A stretch of 64,000 nt of DNA from Cyanidium caldarium (taxonomy: Eukaryota; Rhodophyta; Bangiophyceae; Cyanidiales; Cyanidiaceae): assembly GCA_026184775.1 (NCBI GenBank), contig JANCYW010000003.1, positions 186,001 through 250,000 on the forward strand, in the 5' to 3' direction. The notes under the pieces are model-generated. The model did not search any database. It had not been told where the DNA came from and was given only the letters and a program-made list of their open reading frames with translations. Each line of letters opens with the position of its first letter. Within the stretch, counting starts at the first letter, position 1. The position numbers and the translations under genes were made by a program. Positions 18,659-28,037 of this stretch are shown here, piece by piece.

Positions 18659-20551
18659 ATGCCGCGACGGGCGCCGTCCGCTCAAGGCGTGCGCCACCGA
18701 GGGCAGTCGCGGCCGTCGCGAGATGAGCCGGTGCTCGGCGCGGCGCCGAGTGCCACGGAGCAGTCGGAAGCGGTGGAGGAAGAGGCTGACGGAAGTGTGA
18801 TGGGGAGCGGACAAGGTGAGGAGGAGCCGGCGGACGGTTCCGGCGGCACAGACGTCGAGGTGAACGACGATGAGGAGGACAGGGCGAGCGCGGTCACCGG
18901 CGAGGAGGACGCGGGTCTCTCACCCTACGAATCCGACGACGGTAGCGAAACGGACGCCAATGACGTCAGCTCGATGGCGGGCTCGTCAGCGAACGAGCGA
19001 CTGACGCCGGAGCTGGACGACGTGGGTCATCACGGCGGCAAACAGCGACAGCGTCTCTCGCGCGCTTCGGTATCGTCGCCCGACTCGTCGGTGACGTGGG
19101 CAGGCGAGCGCGACTCGGACGCGGCAGTGCCGGCCAACGGCCACGCCTTCTCCCGACGGGACGTGTACGCCTCGCCGCCGCTGGACGAAGAGGCAGACGC
19201 GGAGCTGCAGCACAGCGGTAGGGAGCAGGGGGCGACGGCCGGCGCCTCGGACGACCACGGCATCGTCGGCCAGGCGGACATCGAGGTGGACGTGCCCGAT
19301 CCGCGATCGACACCGCTGCCACTGCAGTCCCAGATGCTGGCCCATTCGCGGATGCTCGACGAATGGCACTTGGCCACCGTGCTGCAAGTGCGGCGGAGCG
19401 CCGACAACGGTCACTACGAGTATTACGTGCACTACGAGGGGTGGAACAAGCGCCTGGACGAATGGCTGCCGGTCGATCGCCTGGACGTTGCGGACCTCAA
19501 GCGGCGATGGACAGAACGACTACACAGGGAGCGCTTGCGGGCGCAGAAGAAGCGCGGCCGCGCGGGCGATATGCCGCGGAACGAGGCGCGGCAGGCACGT
19601 CACGCCCCCAGCAAGAGCGCCAGCACCACCGCGGACGCGTCGCCGTCGCCACCGCTGGCGCCGACGGCAGCACCCGACGGGCCGCCCCCACCGCCGGCAG
19701 CGGCGACATCCGACGCGGTGACCCAGGTGAAGAACATTCAGAGCGTGGTGCTGGGCAAATGGGAGATCGAGACGTGGTACTACTCACCGCTGCCACCCGA
19801 ATACACCGGCCTGAACACACTATACGTGTGCGAATTCACCCTGAAAATGTTCCGCAGCCGCGAAGCACTGGAGCGACACTGGGCGCGCAACCCGCGACGA
19901 CACCCGCCGGGCACCGAGATCTACCGCAAGGACCACATCAGCGTGTTCGAGGTGGACGGCGCCCGGAACCGTATCTACGCTCAGAACCTGTGCTACATCT
20001 CCAAGCTGTTTCTGGACCACAAGACGCTCTACTACGACGTGGACGTGTTCTGGTTCTACGTGATGTGCGAGGTGGACGAGCTCGGCTGCCACCTGGTGGG
20101 CTACTTTTCCAAAGAGAAAGTGAGCGACGAGCACTACAACGTCGCCTGCATCCTCACGCTGCCACCGTACCAGCGCAAAGGCTACGGCAAGTTTCTCATC
20201 GCGCTCAGTTATGAACTGAGTCGGCGCGAGCAGGTGCGCGGCTCGCCCGAGAAGCCGCTCAGTGACCTCGGGCTGCTGAGTTATCGCAGTTACTGGAGCC
20301 AGGTGTTGATCGATCTGTTGCGCGAGGCGCCACACCCGCTGAGCATCGAGGAAATGGCCGAGCGCACCATGATGAAGACCGAAGACATCATCGGCACCCT
20401 GCGCGCCCTGGATATCATTCAGTACTACGAGGGGCAACACATCATCGACCTGCGCAAAGTGCAGGACATGAAACTGGGCAGCCGCGGCCTGCCGTTCGAT
20501 CCGCAGGCACTGCGGTGGACCCCGCCCGGTCAACGCCGAGCCGTGCCGTGA
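18659..20551 (+). CDS. ESA1: MYST histone acetyltransferase (ESA1/TIP60 type)
   Basis: ESA1/TIP60 acetylates H4 and H2A tails in the NuA4 complex. The 630-residue protein has a long acidic N-terminus, a chromo-barrel (tudor-knot) domain at about 235-283 (YYVHYEGWNKRLDEWLPVDR), then the MYST domain from about 370. Cys497 in NVACILTLPPYQRKGYGKFL and Glu531 in SPEKPLSDLGLLSYRSYW match the catalytic residues, and QRKGYG (505-510) is the acetyl-CoA loop. The family zinc finger is degraded: Cys391 and the His remain, but the second Cys is Thr (CEFTLK) and the last Cys is absent. Yeast ESA1 shows the same Cys-to-Thr change. The start is the first ATG in frame. Confidence 0.96.
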   Translation: MPRRAPSAQGVRHRGQSRPSRDEPVLGAAPSATEQSEAVEEEADGSVMGSGQGEEEPADGSGGTDVEVNDDEEDRASAVTGEEDAGLSPYESDDGSETDANDVSSMAGSSANERLTPELDDVGHHGGKQRQRLSRASVSSPDSSVTWAGERDSDAAVPANGHAFSRRDVYASPPLDEEADAELQHSGREQGATAGASDDHGIVGQADIEVDVPDPRSTPLPLQSQMLAHSRMLDEWHLATVLQVRRSADNGHYEYYVHYEGWNKRLDEWLPVDRLDVADLKRRWTERLHRERLRAQKKRGRAGDMPRNEARQARHAPSKSASTTADASPSPPLAPTAAPDGPPPPPAAATSDAVTQVKNIQSVVLGKWEIETWYYSPLPPEYTGLNTLYVCEFTLKMFRSREALERHWARNPRRHPPGTEIYRKDHISVFEVDGARNRIYAQNLCYISKLFLDHKTLYYDVDVFWFYVMCEVDELGCHLVGYFSKEKVSDEHYNVACILTLPPYQRKGYGKFLIALSYELSRREQVRGSPEKPLSDLGLLSYRSYWSQVLIDLLREAPHPLSIEEMAERTMMKTEDIIGTLRALDIIQYYEGQHIIDLRKVQDMKLGSRGLPFDPQALRWTPPGQRRAVP

Positions 20552-20554
20552 AGA

Positions 20555-20560
<6 letters not shown>

Positions 20561-20593
<33 letters not shown>
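20561..20593 (+). repeat. (CGA)11 trinucleotide repeat
   Basis: Eleven perfect CGA copies fill most of the 55-bp convergent spacer between the MYST stop and the next minus-strand stop. The repeat probably lies in both 3' UTRs. Confidence 0.9.
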
Positions 20594-20594
<1 letters not shown>

Positions 20595-20606
20595 GCGTGT
20601 CATGCC

Positions 20607-21053
20607 TTATGACTCGGGCAGGGTGAGCCGAATGGTGGTCGGGGCGGCGTCGAGAGGCGCGGCCCGATGCCGTCGCCGCTCCCGCTTGCGCAGCAGCCGC
20701 CGCCGCGCTCGCAACATCGATGCGAACTCTAGCGGCTGCGACACTCCCAACCACGCCGGATCCGGTACGTCGGGCGCGGTGTCCAGGTGGATCGCGTGTA
20801 AAACATCCGCTGCGAAATCGCTTATGGGCAGCCCGGCGTGCGCGTCCAACTGCAACGCCACCTCCAACAGCGACCCGGCCGCACAGCGCACCCGCAACGG
20901 CACCTCGGTCGACACGCCCTCCGCGGCGTACTCGGCACAGGTGCTCGGAAGGCGCGCGCGCCGCATCTCCGCATAGAGGTCAGCCAGCCCGACCCGCTGC
21001 AACGCTTGAGACTGTTCATTCCGTCGGAAATCCTGCTCCGCGTCGCTCATCAT
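20607..21053 (-). CDS. Small protein, possible SNF5-repeat fragment
   Basis: This is a 148-residue protein that I do not firmly recognise. The middle, residues 48-90 (EVPLRVRCAAGSLLEVALQL followed by DAHAGLPISDFAADVLHAIH), resembles one RPT repeat of SNF5/SMARCB1: a VPIRL-like strand, a spacing of about 20 residues to a Trp/Leu-Asp step, then P-x-x-F-A in a helix. SNF5 normally has two repeats and is longer. A strongly basic helix follows (MLRARRRLLRKRERRRHR). Two adjacent ATGs start the frame. It ends 55 bp from the MYST gene. Gene reality is likely from its clean frame; the SNF5 link is only suggestive. Confidence 0.5.
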   Translation of the reverse strand: MMSDAEQDFRRNEQSQALQRVGLADLYAEMRRARLPSTCAEYAAEGVSTEVPLRVRCAAGSLLEVALQLDAHAGLPISDFAADVLHAIHLDTAPDVPDPAWLGVSQPLEFASMLRARRRLLRKRERRRHRAAPLDAAPTTIRLTLPES

Positions 21054-21206
21054 ACATGGAGAGCACCTTGTTACAGCAGTAGGAGAGTTGCCCTTGTGAA
21101 GCCTTTCCGCTGAAAGCTACCCCCATCCGCTCTCTCCGGGTCACACTCCGACGAGCGACGCGGCCACGACGCGCTACGCGCGTCGCCGTCGTCTCGCACG
21201 CGGTCG
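21054..21206. promoter_or_regulatory. Short divergent promoter region
   Basis: Only about 150 bp separate the start codons of the small minus-strand gene and SF3B3, so both promoters must lie here or reach into coding DNA. No motif stands out. Confidence 0.4.
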
Positions 21207-24200
21207 ATGCGGTCCCTCGGCGACGAGGTCATCGTGCAAAAGGCGCGACCTGATACAGTCAATGACATGGCAGACCCATTATGTCTGTATAGCCTCACGC
21301 TCCAGCATGCGTCAGCGGTGACGGCAGTGGCGCAAGGGTGTTTCCGGGGCCATTCGGCACCGTCCGACGGGGAGGCCGCATCGACCGCGTCCGACGAGCT
21401 GGTGGTGGTGCGGCACGGCTCGGGCACCGGCTCGGTGCTATCGCACTGGGTGGTGGATGCGCGTGTAGGCCTGCTATCGCGCGTGCGGAATGTGGAGGGC
21501 GCGCGAGGGGAGCCGGTGGCAACGTCGACCGGATGGCCCGACGACCGACCTGCGTTTGCGACGGTGTTAGGCGTCCATCGGATACGTCGGCCGAGTTGGC
21601 CGCGAGATTTACTTTTGCTGGTGTCCGATTCGGGTTGTCTGTGTCTGTTGGAGTGGTCTGCGGAGGGAGCGTGGCGAAGGCGTCGGCGCGTTGTGCGACG
21701 CGAGGACAGCAGTGACCAGGAGGAGGAGGAGGAGGAGGAAGCGGGTGAGAGCGAGGCCGACGGGGAGGCAGAGAATGTCGATGAGCACCACCTGCCACCG
21801 ACGGCAACGCGCTCGCTATTCCATCAGGCGGGCTTTCGGTGCGTGGATGCACAAGTGTACGGCAAGGAGGGCACGCGACGCAGTGTGCCCGGAGTGCACC
21901 TGGCGGTGGATGCGTACGGTCGCGCCTGCCTGTTGGCGGCGCTGGATGGCACGGCGTACGCATTTGTGATCGAGGAGGCAGGTGCGGAGGATGACGGCAA
22001 CGAGCAAGGCACACCATCCGACAGCGATGACGGTGATGCAGGCACTCGCAGCGCCAATGACGAAGAGCACACGGCGCGGGGGCGCAAACGACCGCGTCGA
22101 CCGGGGCGACGAGTCGACCGCCGACGACCGACCCCGAACCGCATGCCGCAGTGCGCGTTGTCATCACCGCTGCCGATATCGCGGCGACATCGCCGGCACG
22201 CGCTCACCGTGGCCTGTGTGGATGTGGCCGCCGTGACCACCACCCCGCATCAGCCGCCCGGTTTCGCCTGCCTCGAACATGCGTGCGCCGTGCGAGAACG
22301 GCCCGCAACAGCGCATCGACCGAACGGTGCGACGACGACCTTGGCAGCTGCAGACCACGATACCGGACACCGTCTGCTGGCATTCTATCAGGTGGACGTG
22401 TCGTTGCGGGCAGTGCGGGCGGTGGCAGAGACGGTCATCGACGCCGACGCCTATCGGCTGGTGGCCGTGCCGAACAGCGACGGGGTGTACGTGCTGCATC
22501 GCAGTGGTCGCATCGTCCGGTACCAGGTGGACTGGGGTGCGGCATCCGACCATTCCACGGGCTGCCCGGTGACGCGCACCGGCGCCGCGCGCTTGCCGGG
22601 AGCGTGGAATGCTCCGGGCACACCGGTAACGACGCCCGCTGTCGCGAGCACCGAACCGTCTGCCGCGCTGGTGGTGGCGACGGACGCGTTCACCAGTGCC
22701 GCGCTGTCGTTCGTGCTGTTGGCCACCGAGTCGGGCGACTTGTGGGCGCTGCGGGAGTATCGCGACGCCGCCGGTCGTCCGCACCTCTCCCTTCGCCACG
22801 TGGACTCGGTGCCGCTGACGCCAGCAGTGCTCGCGGTGTTCCCCGGTGGTTATGTGTGGGTGGGCGCCGCGCACGGCGACCACCAACTGTACCAGTTCAC
22901 CTCGCTAGCGTTTGCGGAACCGGCCGCGACGGTCGACAACGACGACGACGACGACGACGACGACGAGGTGGTGGTGGTGGTGGATGTGCATCGGGGGCGC
23001 GCCCCGGTCACGGCGGCAACGGCCGGGCGGCATTTGGAGTTGGCGGATACCGTCGCCGCGATGCAACCGGTGGCGGCCATGTTGATGGATGACCGCGACG
23101 ACGGACTGCAAGAGGTGCTAGCGCTGGCCGGTCGTGACTGTGGCCCCGACACCGCCTCCACGACCGCATTCCTGGCCAGTTTGGTGCCCGGCTGTGCGGT
23201 GCTGGAGATAGCCCAGACCACGCTGGACTTCAAGGCGCGGCGCGTGTTTGCCATACGCGGCGCGGCAGCCGCTGCCGTGGACACCGCCGCCGACGATCAT
23301 ATCGTACTGTCCGCCAGTCACCTGACGCGGGTGTTGCGCATCCGCCACGACGATGTGCGGGAGGTGAGCGAGAGCGGATTGGAGGCGCAGGCCACCAGTC
23401 TGTTGGTGGCGAATATGGGCACCGCGCAGCACACGGTGGTGGTGCAGGTGCATTCCGACGGGGTGCGGCTGTTGCCGCACGGTTTGGGAGCGTCGTCAAC
23501 GGCGATCGAATGTTTCACCGCGCCACCCACCGTCAGCGTGGTGGCGGCCGACAGCACCGAGCGGCACTTGCTGTTGGTGCTCTCCAACGGCCGCACCGTG
23601 TGTTTGGGGCTGCGGGAAGCGTCGGCGACGACGACGACCTCAAAACGCCCCGAGGCGTCCGCAGTGACGTTGGTGGAGATGGGGAACGGCGGCAGCGATG
23701 CCATCGTGGCCAGCGGCAGTGCCCACCGCCGCATCAAGAGCTCCTCTACCACCACCACCACCACCACCGCGGCCGTGGAGGTCTCGGCGGTGCGCCATCC
23801 GGCCACACCGCCCGACGTCGCGTTTGTGGCGGCGTTGGAACGCCCTGCCGATGACGCTGCCGATGTGCTGCGGGTGTTGCACTGGCCACCCGGTGCATCG
23901 CCGAATTTGCTGGGCAGTGTGGCGCTGCCGGATGTGGCCACCTCGGTGGCGGCGTGGGTCACCTCCACCGGTGCGCTGGCGGTGTGCGTCGGGCTGCAAC
24001 ACGGCCGACTGCTGACGGTGCAGTGGGATGTCGCGGCGCATGTGCATCCGTTACCGCGGGTGCACACGCGACGCTTGGGCACTGCAGCGGTGCAGGTGCA
24101 GCGCGTCCGCTGTGGCAGTTCGTTGGCGGCCGATGCGCACGCCGTGGCGGTGTACGATGACGCCGGGCGGCAGTCGTGGTTGTTACGGGATGCGGGCGCC

Positions 24201-25934
24201 GGGCAGCTGCTGTTGGCACCGCTGTTGTGTGCGCCACTGCAACAGGTGGCCACATTGCGCTTGCCACAAGGCACTCGGTGGTCGACGGGCGCGGAGGAGG
24301 CGGTGGCGGTATTTCCGGCCACATGCGCCATGGTGTGTCTGACGGAACAGGGACGCTCGCTGCGCATATTGGCGGTGCCGGATGCGGTGTCCGCGGCGGA
24401 GCGATGGACGGTGCACCGGCGTGTGCCGTTACGGTACACACCGCGGTATTTGGTGCGGCTGGGCGATACCGGCTGGTTCGGCGTGGCGTCGTGCGGGTGG
24501 GATGCGTCGCGGCGCACTTGGCGTTCACGCGTATCGCTGGTGAATGGCCGTCGTGGAGACGACGAGGACGTCGACGACGAACAAGCTGCTGGCGGGGAGC
24601 AGGCGGCGGTAGAGTGGGAGTCCACTCGGGTGACCGCGTTGGCCAGCGTATGCGACCACCGCGACGCATCCGTGCTCTATCTGGTGGCGGCGGTATGCTG
24701 TGGTGAGACCGGAGACATGCGGAAGAGCGACCATCACCGCGTCTCCGATGCTACCACATCTGCCGAGTCGCGTGCTGGGGCCTTGTCGGCGCTCGGTGGA
24801 CCGGTGCCCGCCTCGGCGTCGCCCGCGTTGCGCTCGTTGCGTCAGCCCAAGTCGACCGCGAGCGATGCCGAGGCAACGCCGCCGCCAACACCACCCTCTT
24901 GCGCCCTGTGGACGCTGCGGGTGCAACGCGATGCGCACGGTCGCGCCACCGGGCAACAGCTGCTGCATCGCACCCCGGTGGATGGCGCGGTGGGGTGTAT
25001 GCAGGTGTGGCGGATGTCGGATGCGGCATCGCCGCCGCTGTTGCTGGCGGGCGTACAGGCGCATCTGTGGGTGTATGCGCTGCGGGAGCACGGCTGGATG
25101 CCGGTGACGCACGCCGCTCAACCCGTCCCCACACGTATTGTGGCATTGGATGCGCATGAGGCATCGGCGCGGGTGTTTGTGGGCGATGCGCAACACAGCG
25201 TCTTTCTGTACCGCTACGATGCGGCCGCCAGTCGATTGTTGCTGGTGGCCGAGGACACCCTCCCGCGCCGTCTGCTGACGTTGCACTGCTTGGATGCGGA
25301 CACCGTGGCCTGCAGCGACGCGCTGGGCACGCTGACGGTGCTGCGGCTGCCGGAAGCGTCGAGCGCTGCGATCGAGGCCGACCCGTCCGGCGGTTGGCTG
25401 TCGGACGCGTACGCGGCGCATCCGGTGGAGGCGGCGCGGTTTGTGCGCCGCTTTCGGGTGGAGTGTCATTGGCGCGTTGGCGGGCCGGTGGTGATGCTGC
25501 AGCGGTGGAGGTTGAGGCGGGAGGAGCGGGCGTCGGCCGGCGACCCGGAAGCGCTGGTGTATGCCACGGTGAGTGGAGGGATGGGTGCGCTGACGCCGCT
25601 GCGTTCGGCCCGCGAATGGCAAGTGCTCAGTGCGCTGCAACGCGAAATGCAACGGGTGTTGTACGTGGACGACGCGTGGCGCTGGTTGAATCCCGGCAGC
25701 GGCCGCCGACGGCATTTGCACTTTCGGTCGCTGCTGCTGCCACCACGGCACGTCGTCGACGGCGATTTGTGTGAAGGGTTCCGCTGTCTGCCGGTGGAGG
25801 TGCAGCGACAAGTGGCCCGTCGCGCGTTGCAGTTGGAGGCGAGCGGGGATGAGAAGGAGGTGGAAGAGGGGGAGCGGGCGCGGCGGGCGGTGTTGTTGCG
25901 TCTGGAGGAGATGCGCTGGCGGGTGGGATGCTGA
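21207..25934 (+). CDS. SF3B3: Splicing factor SF3B3 (SAP130/Rse1)
   Basis: SF3B3 is the triple-propeller scaffold of SF3b in U2 snRNP, needed to recognise the branch site. Similarity begins at LCLYSLTLQHASAVTAVAQG and is specific in GKEGTRRSVPGVHLAVDAYG plus RACLLAALDGTAYAF, which matches SF3B3 rather than CPSF160 or DDB1. Other agreements are ATESGDLWAL, DSVPLTPAVLAVFPGGYVWV and the C-terminus DGDLCEGFRCLPVEVQRQVA with LLRLEEMRWR. At 1575 residues it exceeds the usual 1200 because of acidic and low-complexity inserts (for example a run of Asp near residue 577). The ATG at 21267 (MADPLCLY) fits the family start as well as or better than 21207. It ends 28 bp from NAR1. Confidence 0.93.
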   Translation: MRSLGDEVIVQKARPDTVNDMADPLCLYSLTLQHASAVTAVAQGCFRGHSAPSDGEAASTASDELVVVRHGSGTGSVLSHWVVDARVGLLSRVRNVEGARGEPVATSTGWPDDRPAFATVLGVHRIRRPSWPRDLLLLVSDSGCLCLLEWSAEGAWRRRRRVVRREDSSDQEEEEEEEAGESEADGEAENVDEHHLPPTATRSLFHQAGFRCVDAQVYGKEGTRRSVPGVHLAVDAYGRACLLAALDGTAYAFVIEEAGAEDDGNEQGTPSDSDDGDAGTRSANDEEHTARGRKRPRRPGRRVDRRRPTPNRMPQCALSSPLPISRRHRRHALTVACVDVAAVTTTPHQPPGFACLEHACAVRERPATAHRPNGATTTLAAADHDTGHRLLAFYQVDVSLRAVRAVAETVIDADAYRLVAVPNSDGVYVLHRSGRIVRYQVDWGAASDHSTGCPVTRTGAARLPGAWNAPGTPVTTPAVASTEPSAALVVATDAFTSAALSFVLLATESGDLWALREYRDAAGRPHLSLRHVDSVPLTPAVLAVFPGGYVWVGAAHGDHQLYQFTSLAFAEPAATVDNDDDDDDDDEVVVVVDVHRGRAPVTAATAGRHLELADTVAAMQPVAAMLMDDRDDGLQEVLALAGRDCGPDTASTTAFLASLVPGCAVLEIAQTTLDFKARRVFAIRGAAAAAVDTAADDHIVLSASHLTRVLRIRHDDVREVSESGLEAQATSLLVANMGTAQHTVVVQVHSDGVRLLPHGLGASSTAIECFTAPPTVSVVAADSTERHLLLVLSNGRTVCLGLREASATTTTSKRPEASAVTLVEMGNGGSDAIVASGSAHRRIKSSSTTTTTTTAAVEVSAVRHPATPPDVAFVAALERPADDAADVLRVLHWPPGASPNLLGSVALPDVATSVAAWVTSTGALAVCVGLQHGRLLTVQWDVAAHVHPLPRVHTRRLGTAAVQVQRVRCGSSLAADAHAVAVYDDAGRQSWLLRDAGAGQLLLAPLLCAPLQQVATLRLPQGTRWSTGAEEAVAVFPATCAMVCLTEQGRSLRILAVPDAVSAAERWTVHRRVPLRYTPRYLVRLGDTGWFGVASCGWDASRRTWRSRVSLVNGRRGDDEDVDDEQAAGGEQAAVEWESTRVTALASVCDHRDASVLYLVAAVCCGETGDMRKSDHHRVSDATTSAESRAGALSALGGPVPASASPALRSLRQPKSTASDAEATPPPTPPSCALWTLRVQRDAHGRATGQQLLHRTPVDGAVGCMQVWRMSDAASPPLLLAGVQAHLWVYALREHGWMPVTHAAQPVPTRIVALDAHEASARVFVGDAQHSVFLYRYDAAASRLLLVAEDTLPRRLLTLHCLDADTVACSDALGTLTVLRLPEASSAAIEADPSGGWLSDAYAAHPVEAARFVRRFRVECHWRVGGPVVMLQRWRLRREERASAGDPEALVYATVSGGMGALTPLRSAREWQVLSALQREMQRVLYVDDAWRWLNPGSGRRRHLHFRSLLLPPRHVVDGDLCEGFRCLPVEVQRQVARRALQLEASGDEKEVEEGERARRAVLLRLEEMRWRVGC

Positions 25935-25962
25935 CCGTGAGGACGGAGGTGTCGCTGTACAT

Positions 25963-27477
25963 TTACCACTCGGTGGCCGTCGCTGGGGCGGCACTGCCAT
26001 TGGTCGCCGGGTTCGCACCGGTTACCGCTCGATATTCACAACGCAGCGCGCTCGGTTGCTCTTCTTCCAGGCGTCTCCACCACTGCATCGCCGGTTCGCA
26101 TTGCTCGGGGTGCATCGATGGCATCGCCGCATACACCTGCTCCACCGCTTGCAGCTGCGCTTTCCAGGCGCGCGCCGACGGCACTGTGGCGCCTCCTTCG
26201 CTCGAACCGTTCTGCGTCGCGTGTTCTGGTCGGTATTGTCCGCCGCCGTTGCCGCAACCCGACGGACACGCCATCACCTCGATAAAGTCCCACGGTAGCC
26301 GCGCGCCGGCCTCCGCATGCGCTTGTTTGAAGCGTCGCACGATGTTCTGGATGTTGCGGAATCCGTAGGCGGTAGCTACCGCGTACACCACCTCATATCG
26401 CCGCGGTGACGCCGGTGCCTGCGGCAGCGTCGCACCCACCGACAGCGCACCGGTGGTGGTGTCTCTGTACAACAGCAGCTGCTGCAAGTCGGCATTCTTC
26501 GGTCGCACCAGCTGTAGCACCAGCTGTTCATCAGGCACCAGCAAGTGATACTCCTGGCGGCAGACGTACCGAAACACTTGCAGGGCATAACCACCGGAGA
26601 GTCCACCGGTGGTGGTCCACGTTTCCTCTTCCTCTTCGGGCGCGGCATCTACATCGTTCACGGGCACCGGATCTTCCAAGGGCGACGAATTGCCCTCCGC
26701 CAACAGTTCTAGCACCTCGGTGGTGGCCAGCACGCAGTCGGTCTCACTGCGCAAGTCCGCGCGCATGCTCTCCAACTTTTTGTCGTAACACGGCATGATG
26801 CTGCAGTGCCAGACCGCGTCGCCGTAGCGTCGCTTGAGCCACGCGCCCATCATGGCTTGCGGCGACTTGGCTCGACTCAGGCACGGCACCAGCTCCGGTT
26901 GGGTTTTCTCTACGTAACACGTCCATCCGGGACACGCCGATGCCATGAGCACGTGTGGGTGCGGCGCAGCAGGGGAGGCGATCGACGCCAAACGTTGCAC
27001 CGCTTCCTGGCAAGTCTGCAACACCGACAACGCCCGCCCAACGCCGTTACCCACAACGGCACGCACGCCGAATGGTCGCAGTCGCGTGCGTAGTTCGCGC
27101 AACGCGTCCCGCTGCGTCTGCAAGCCCCAGTGCGTGGCCAAGGACGCCAAAGCGGCCGGGGCCACGCTGGCCACCACCATGCGTCCACTGGCCACCGCCT
27201 CTGCACATTGCTTGCGAAAAGCATCCACAGATTGCGAATCCAACAGAACGGTCTCCGCGGACGTGAGGCATCCCGAGCAGGAGAGGCAGTCGGAGAGGGT
27301 TATGCGGGCTACACGGGCTGGTGCGGACGATTCCGCGGAGGTGCCGTAGATGGGCGCGGCCACGGACCCCTCGGGCGCCGCCATGCCCGCCACGGGCAAC
27401 ACGCACGCCGTCGTGGGGGTGATGAAATCATCTAGATTGGTGATTTTCAACCCGGTGGAGAAGCGCTCATAGTTCAT
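25963..27477 (-). CDS. NAR1: NAR1 cytosolic iron-sulfur assembly factor
   Basis: NAR1 (IOP1/NARFL) is an iron-only-hydrogenase-like protein of the cytosolic iron-sulfur assembly pathway, passing clusters toward the CIA targeting complex. The 504-residue protein starts at MNYERFSTGLKITNLDDFIT, the expected N-terminus. N-terminal cluster ligands are Cys25 and C64-x2-C67-x2-C70 (SDCLSCSGC). The second cluster site keeps Cys182 (ACPGW), Cys230 (MPCYDKKLE), Cys404 and Cys408 (ACPSGCGNGGGQ). An acidic insert lies near 265-290. There is no C-terminal tail of the CIA-targeting type: the end is Ala/Thr-rich, closing with ATATEW, and the terminal Trp agrees with the conserved C-terminal aromatic of CIA adaptors. 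The pathway role is from family knowledge. Confidence 0.94.
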   Translation of the reverse strand: MNYERFSTGLKITNLDDFITPTTACVLPVAGMAAPEGSVAAPIYGTSAESSAPARVARITLSDCLSCSGCLTSAETVLLDSQSVDAFRKQCAEAVASGRMVVASVAPAALASLATHWGLQTQRDALRELRTRLRPFGVRAVVGNGVGRALSVLQTCQEAVQRLASIASPAAPHPHVLMASACPGWTCYVEKTQPELVPCLSRAKSPQAMMGAWLKRRYGDAVWHCSIMPCYDKKLESMRADLRSETDCVLATTEVLELLAEGNSSPLEDPVPVNDVDAAPEEEEETWTTTGGLSGGYALQVFRYVCRQEYHLLVPDEQLVLQLVRPKNADLQQLLLYRDTTTGALSVGATLPQAPASPRRYEVVYAVATAYGFRNIQNIVRRFKQAHAEAGARLPWDFIEVMACPSGCGNGGGQYRPEHATQNGSSEGGATVPSARAWKAQLQAVEQVYAAMPSMHPEQCEPAMQWWRRLEEEQPSALRCEYRAVTGANPATNGSAAPATATEW

Positions 27478-27693
27478 TGCGGGCGCTGGGAGAGAGCACG
27501 AGGTGGGCGGATGCGGGTGCGCTCTCGAAAACGTGAGCGGCAAGCCGTCCGACCGTCGAGTCCATGATTCGTACCAATTGCCTCATTTACTTTCTCGGAC
27601 GGCGGCAGGCACTCGCCGCGCCGCTCGGCTCTCGTCGTCGCCCCGACGGATTCGGCGTGCGTCCCTCCTCGCGCCTGCCCGCACCTGCACGCC
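27478..27693. promoter_or_regulatory. Divergent promoter region NAR1/eL36
   Basis: This 216-bp spacer separates the start codons of NAR1 and ribosomal eL36. The stretch before the eL36 ATG is C-rich. No further element was recognised. Confidence 0.4.
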
Positions 27694-28011
27694 ATGGCGT
27701 CCCCCTCCGATGCCGTCCTTCACTCTGAAGGCATCGCTGTCGGCTTGCACAAGGGCCACAAGGTGACCAAGCGCGTGTTGCCGCCGCGGCCGTCGCGACG
27801 CAAGGGCGCGCTCGGGAAGCGCACGCAGTTTGTGCGGGCGCTGATCCGCGAGGTGACCGGGTTCGCACCGTACGAACGGCGGATTTTGGAGCTGTTGCGG
27901 ATCGGGAAGGATAAGCGGGCGGTCAAGTTTGCCAAACGACGGTTGGGAACGCATACGCGGGCGAAGAGGAAGGTGGCGGAGATGTCGGACGCCTTGCGCC
28001 GTCGGGCGTAG
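27694..28011 (+). CDS. RPL36: 60S ribosomal protein eL36
   Basis: This is a structural protein of the large cytosolic ribosomal subunit. The 105 residues match eL36: [20 protein letters not shown], a basic linker, then [20 protein letters not shown] and [20 protein letters not shown], with an Arg-rich C-terminus. Length is normal for the family. It has no intron, unlike many eukaryotic ribosomal protein genes. It ends 26 bp from the CtIP-like gene on the opposite strand. Confidence 0.97.
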   Translation: MASPSDAVLHSEGIAVGLHKGHKVTKRVLPPRPSRRKGALGKRTQFVRALIREVTGFAPYERRILELLRIGKDKRAVKFAKRRLGTHTRAKRKVAEMSDALRRRA

Positions 28012-28037
28012 CGGCGGAGGGAGCGTGCGACGGGTGT

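Noticed and set aside
21207-25934. CPSF160 or DDB1 identity for the large propeller gene
   Set aside because: These share the fold, but the GKEGTRRSVPGVHLAVD block and the N- and C-termini fit SF3B3.
23318-26018. Two frames of over 430 codons opposite SF3B3
   Set aside because: They are antisense to conserved SF3B3 sequence, with compositional bias only.
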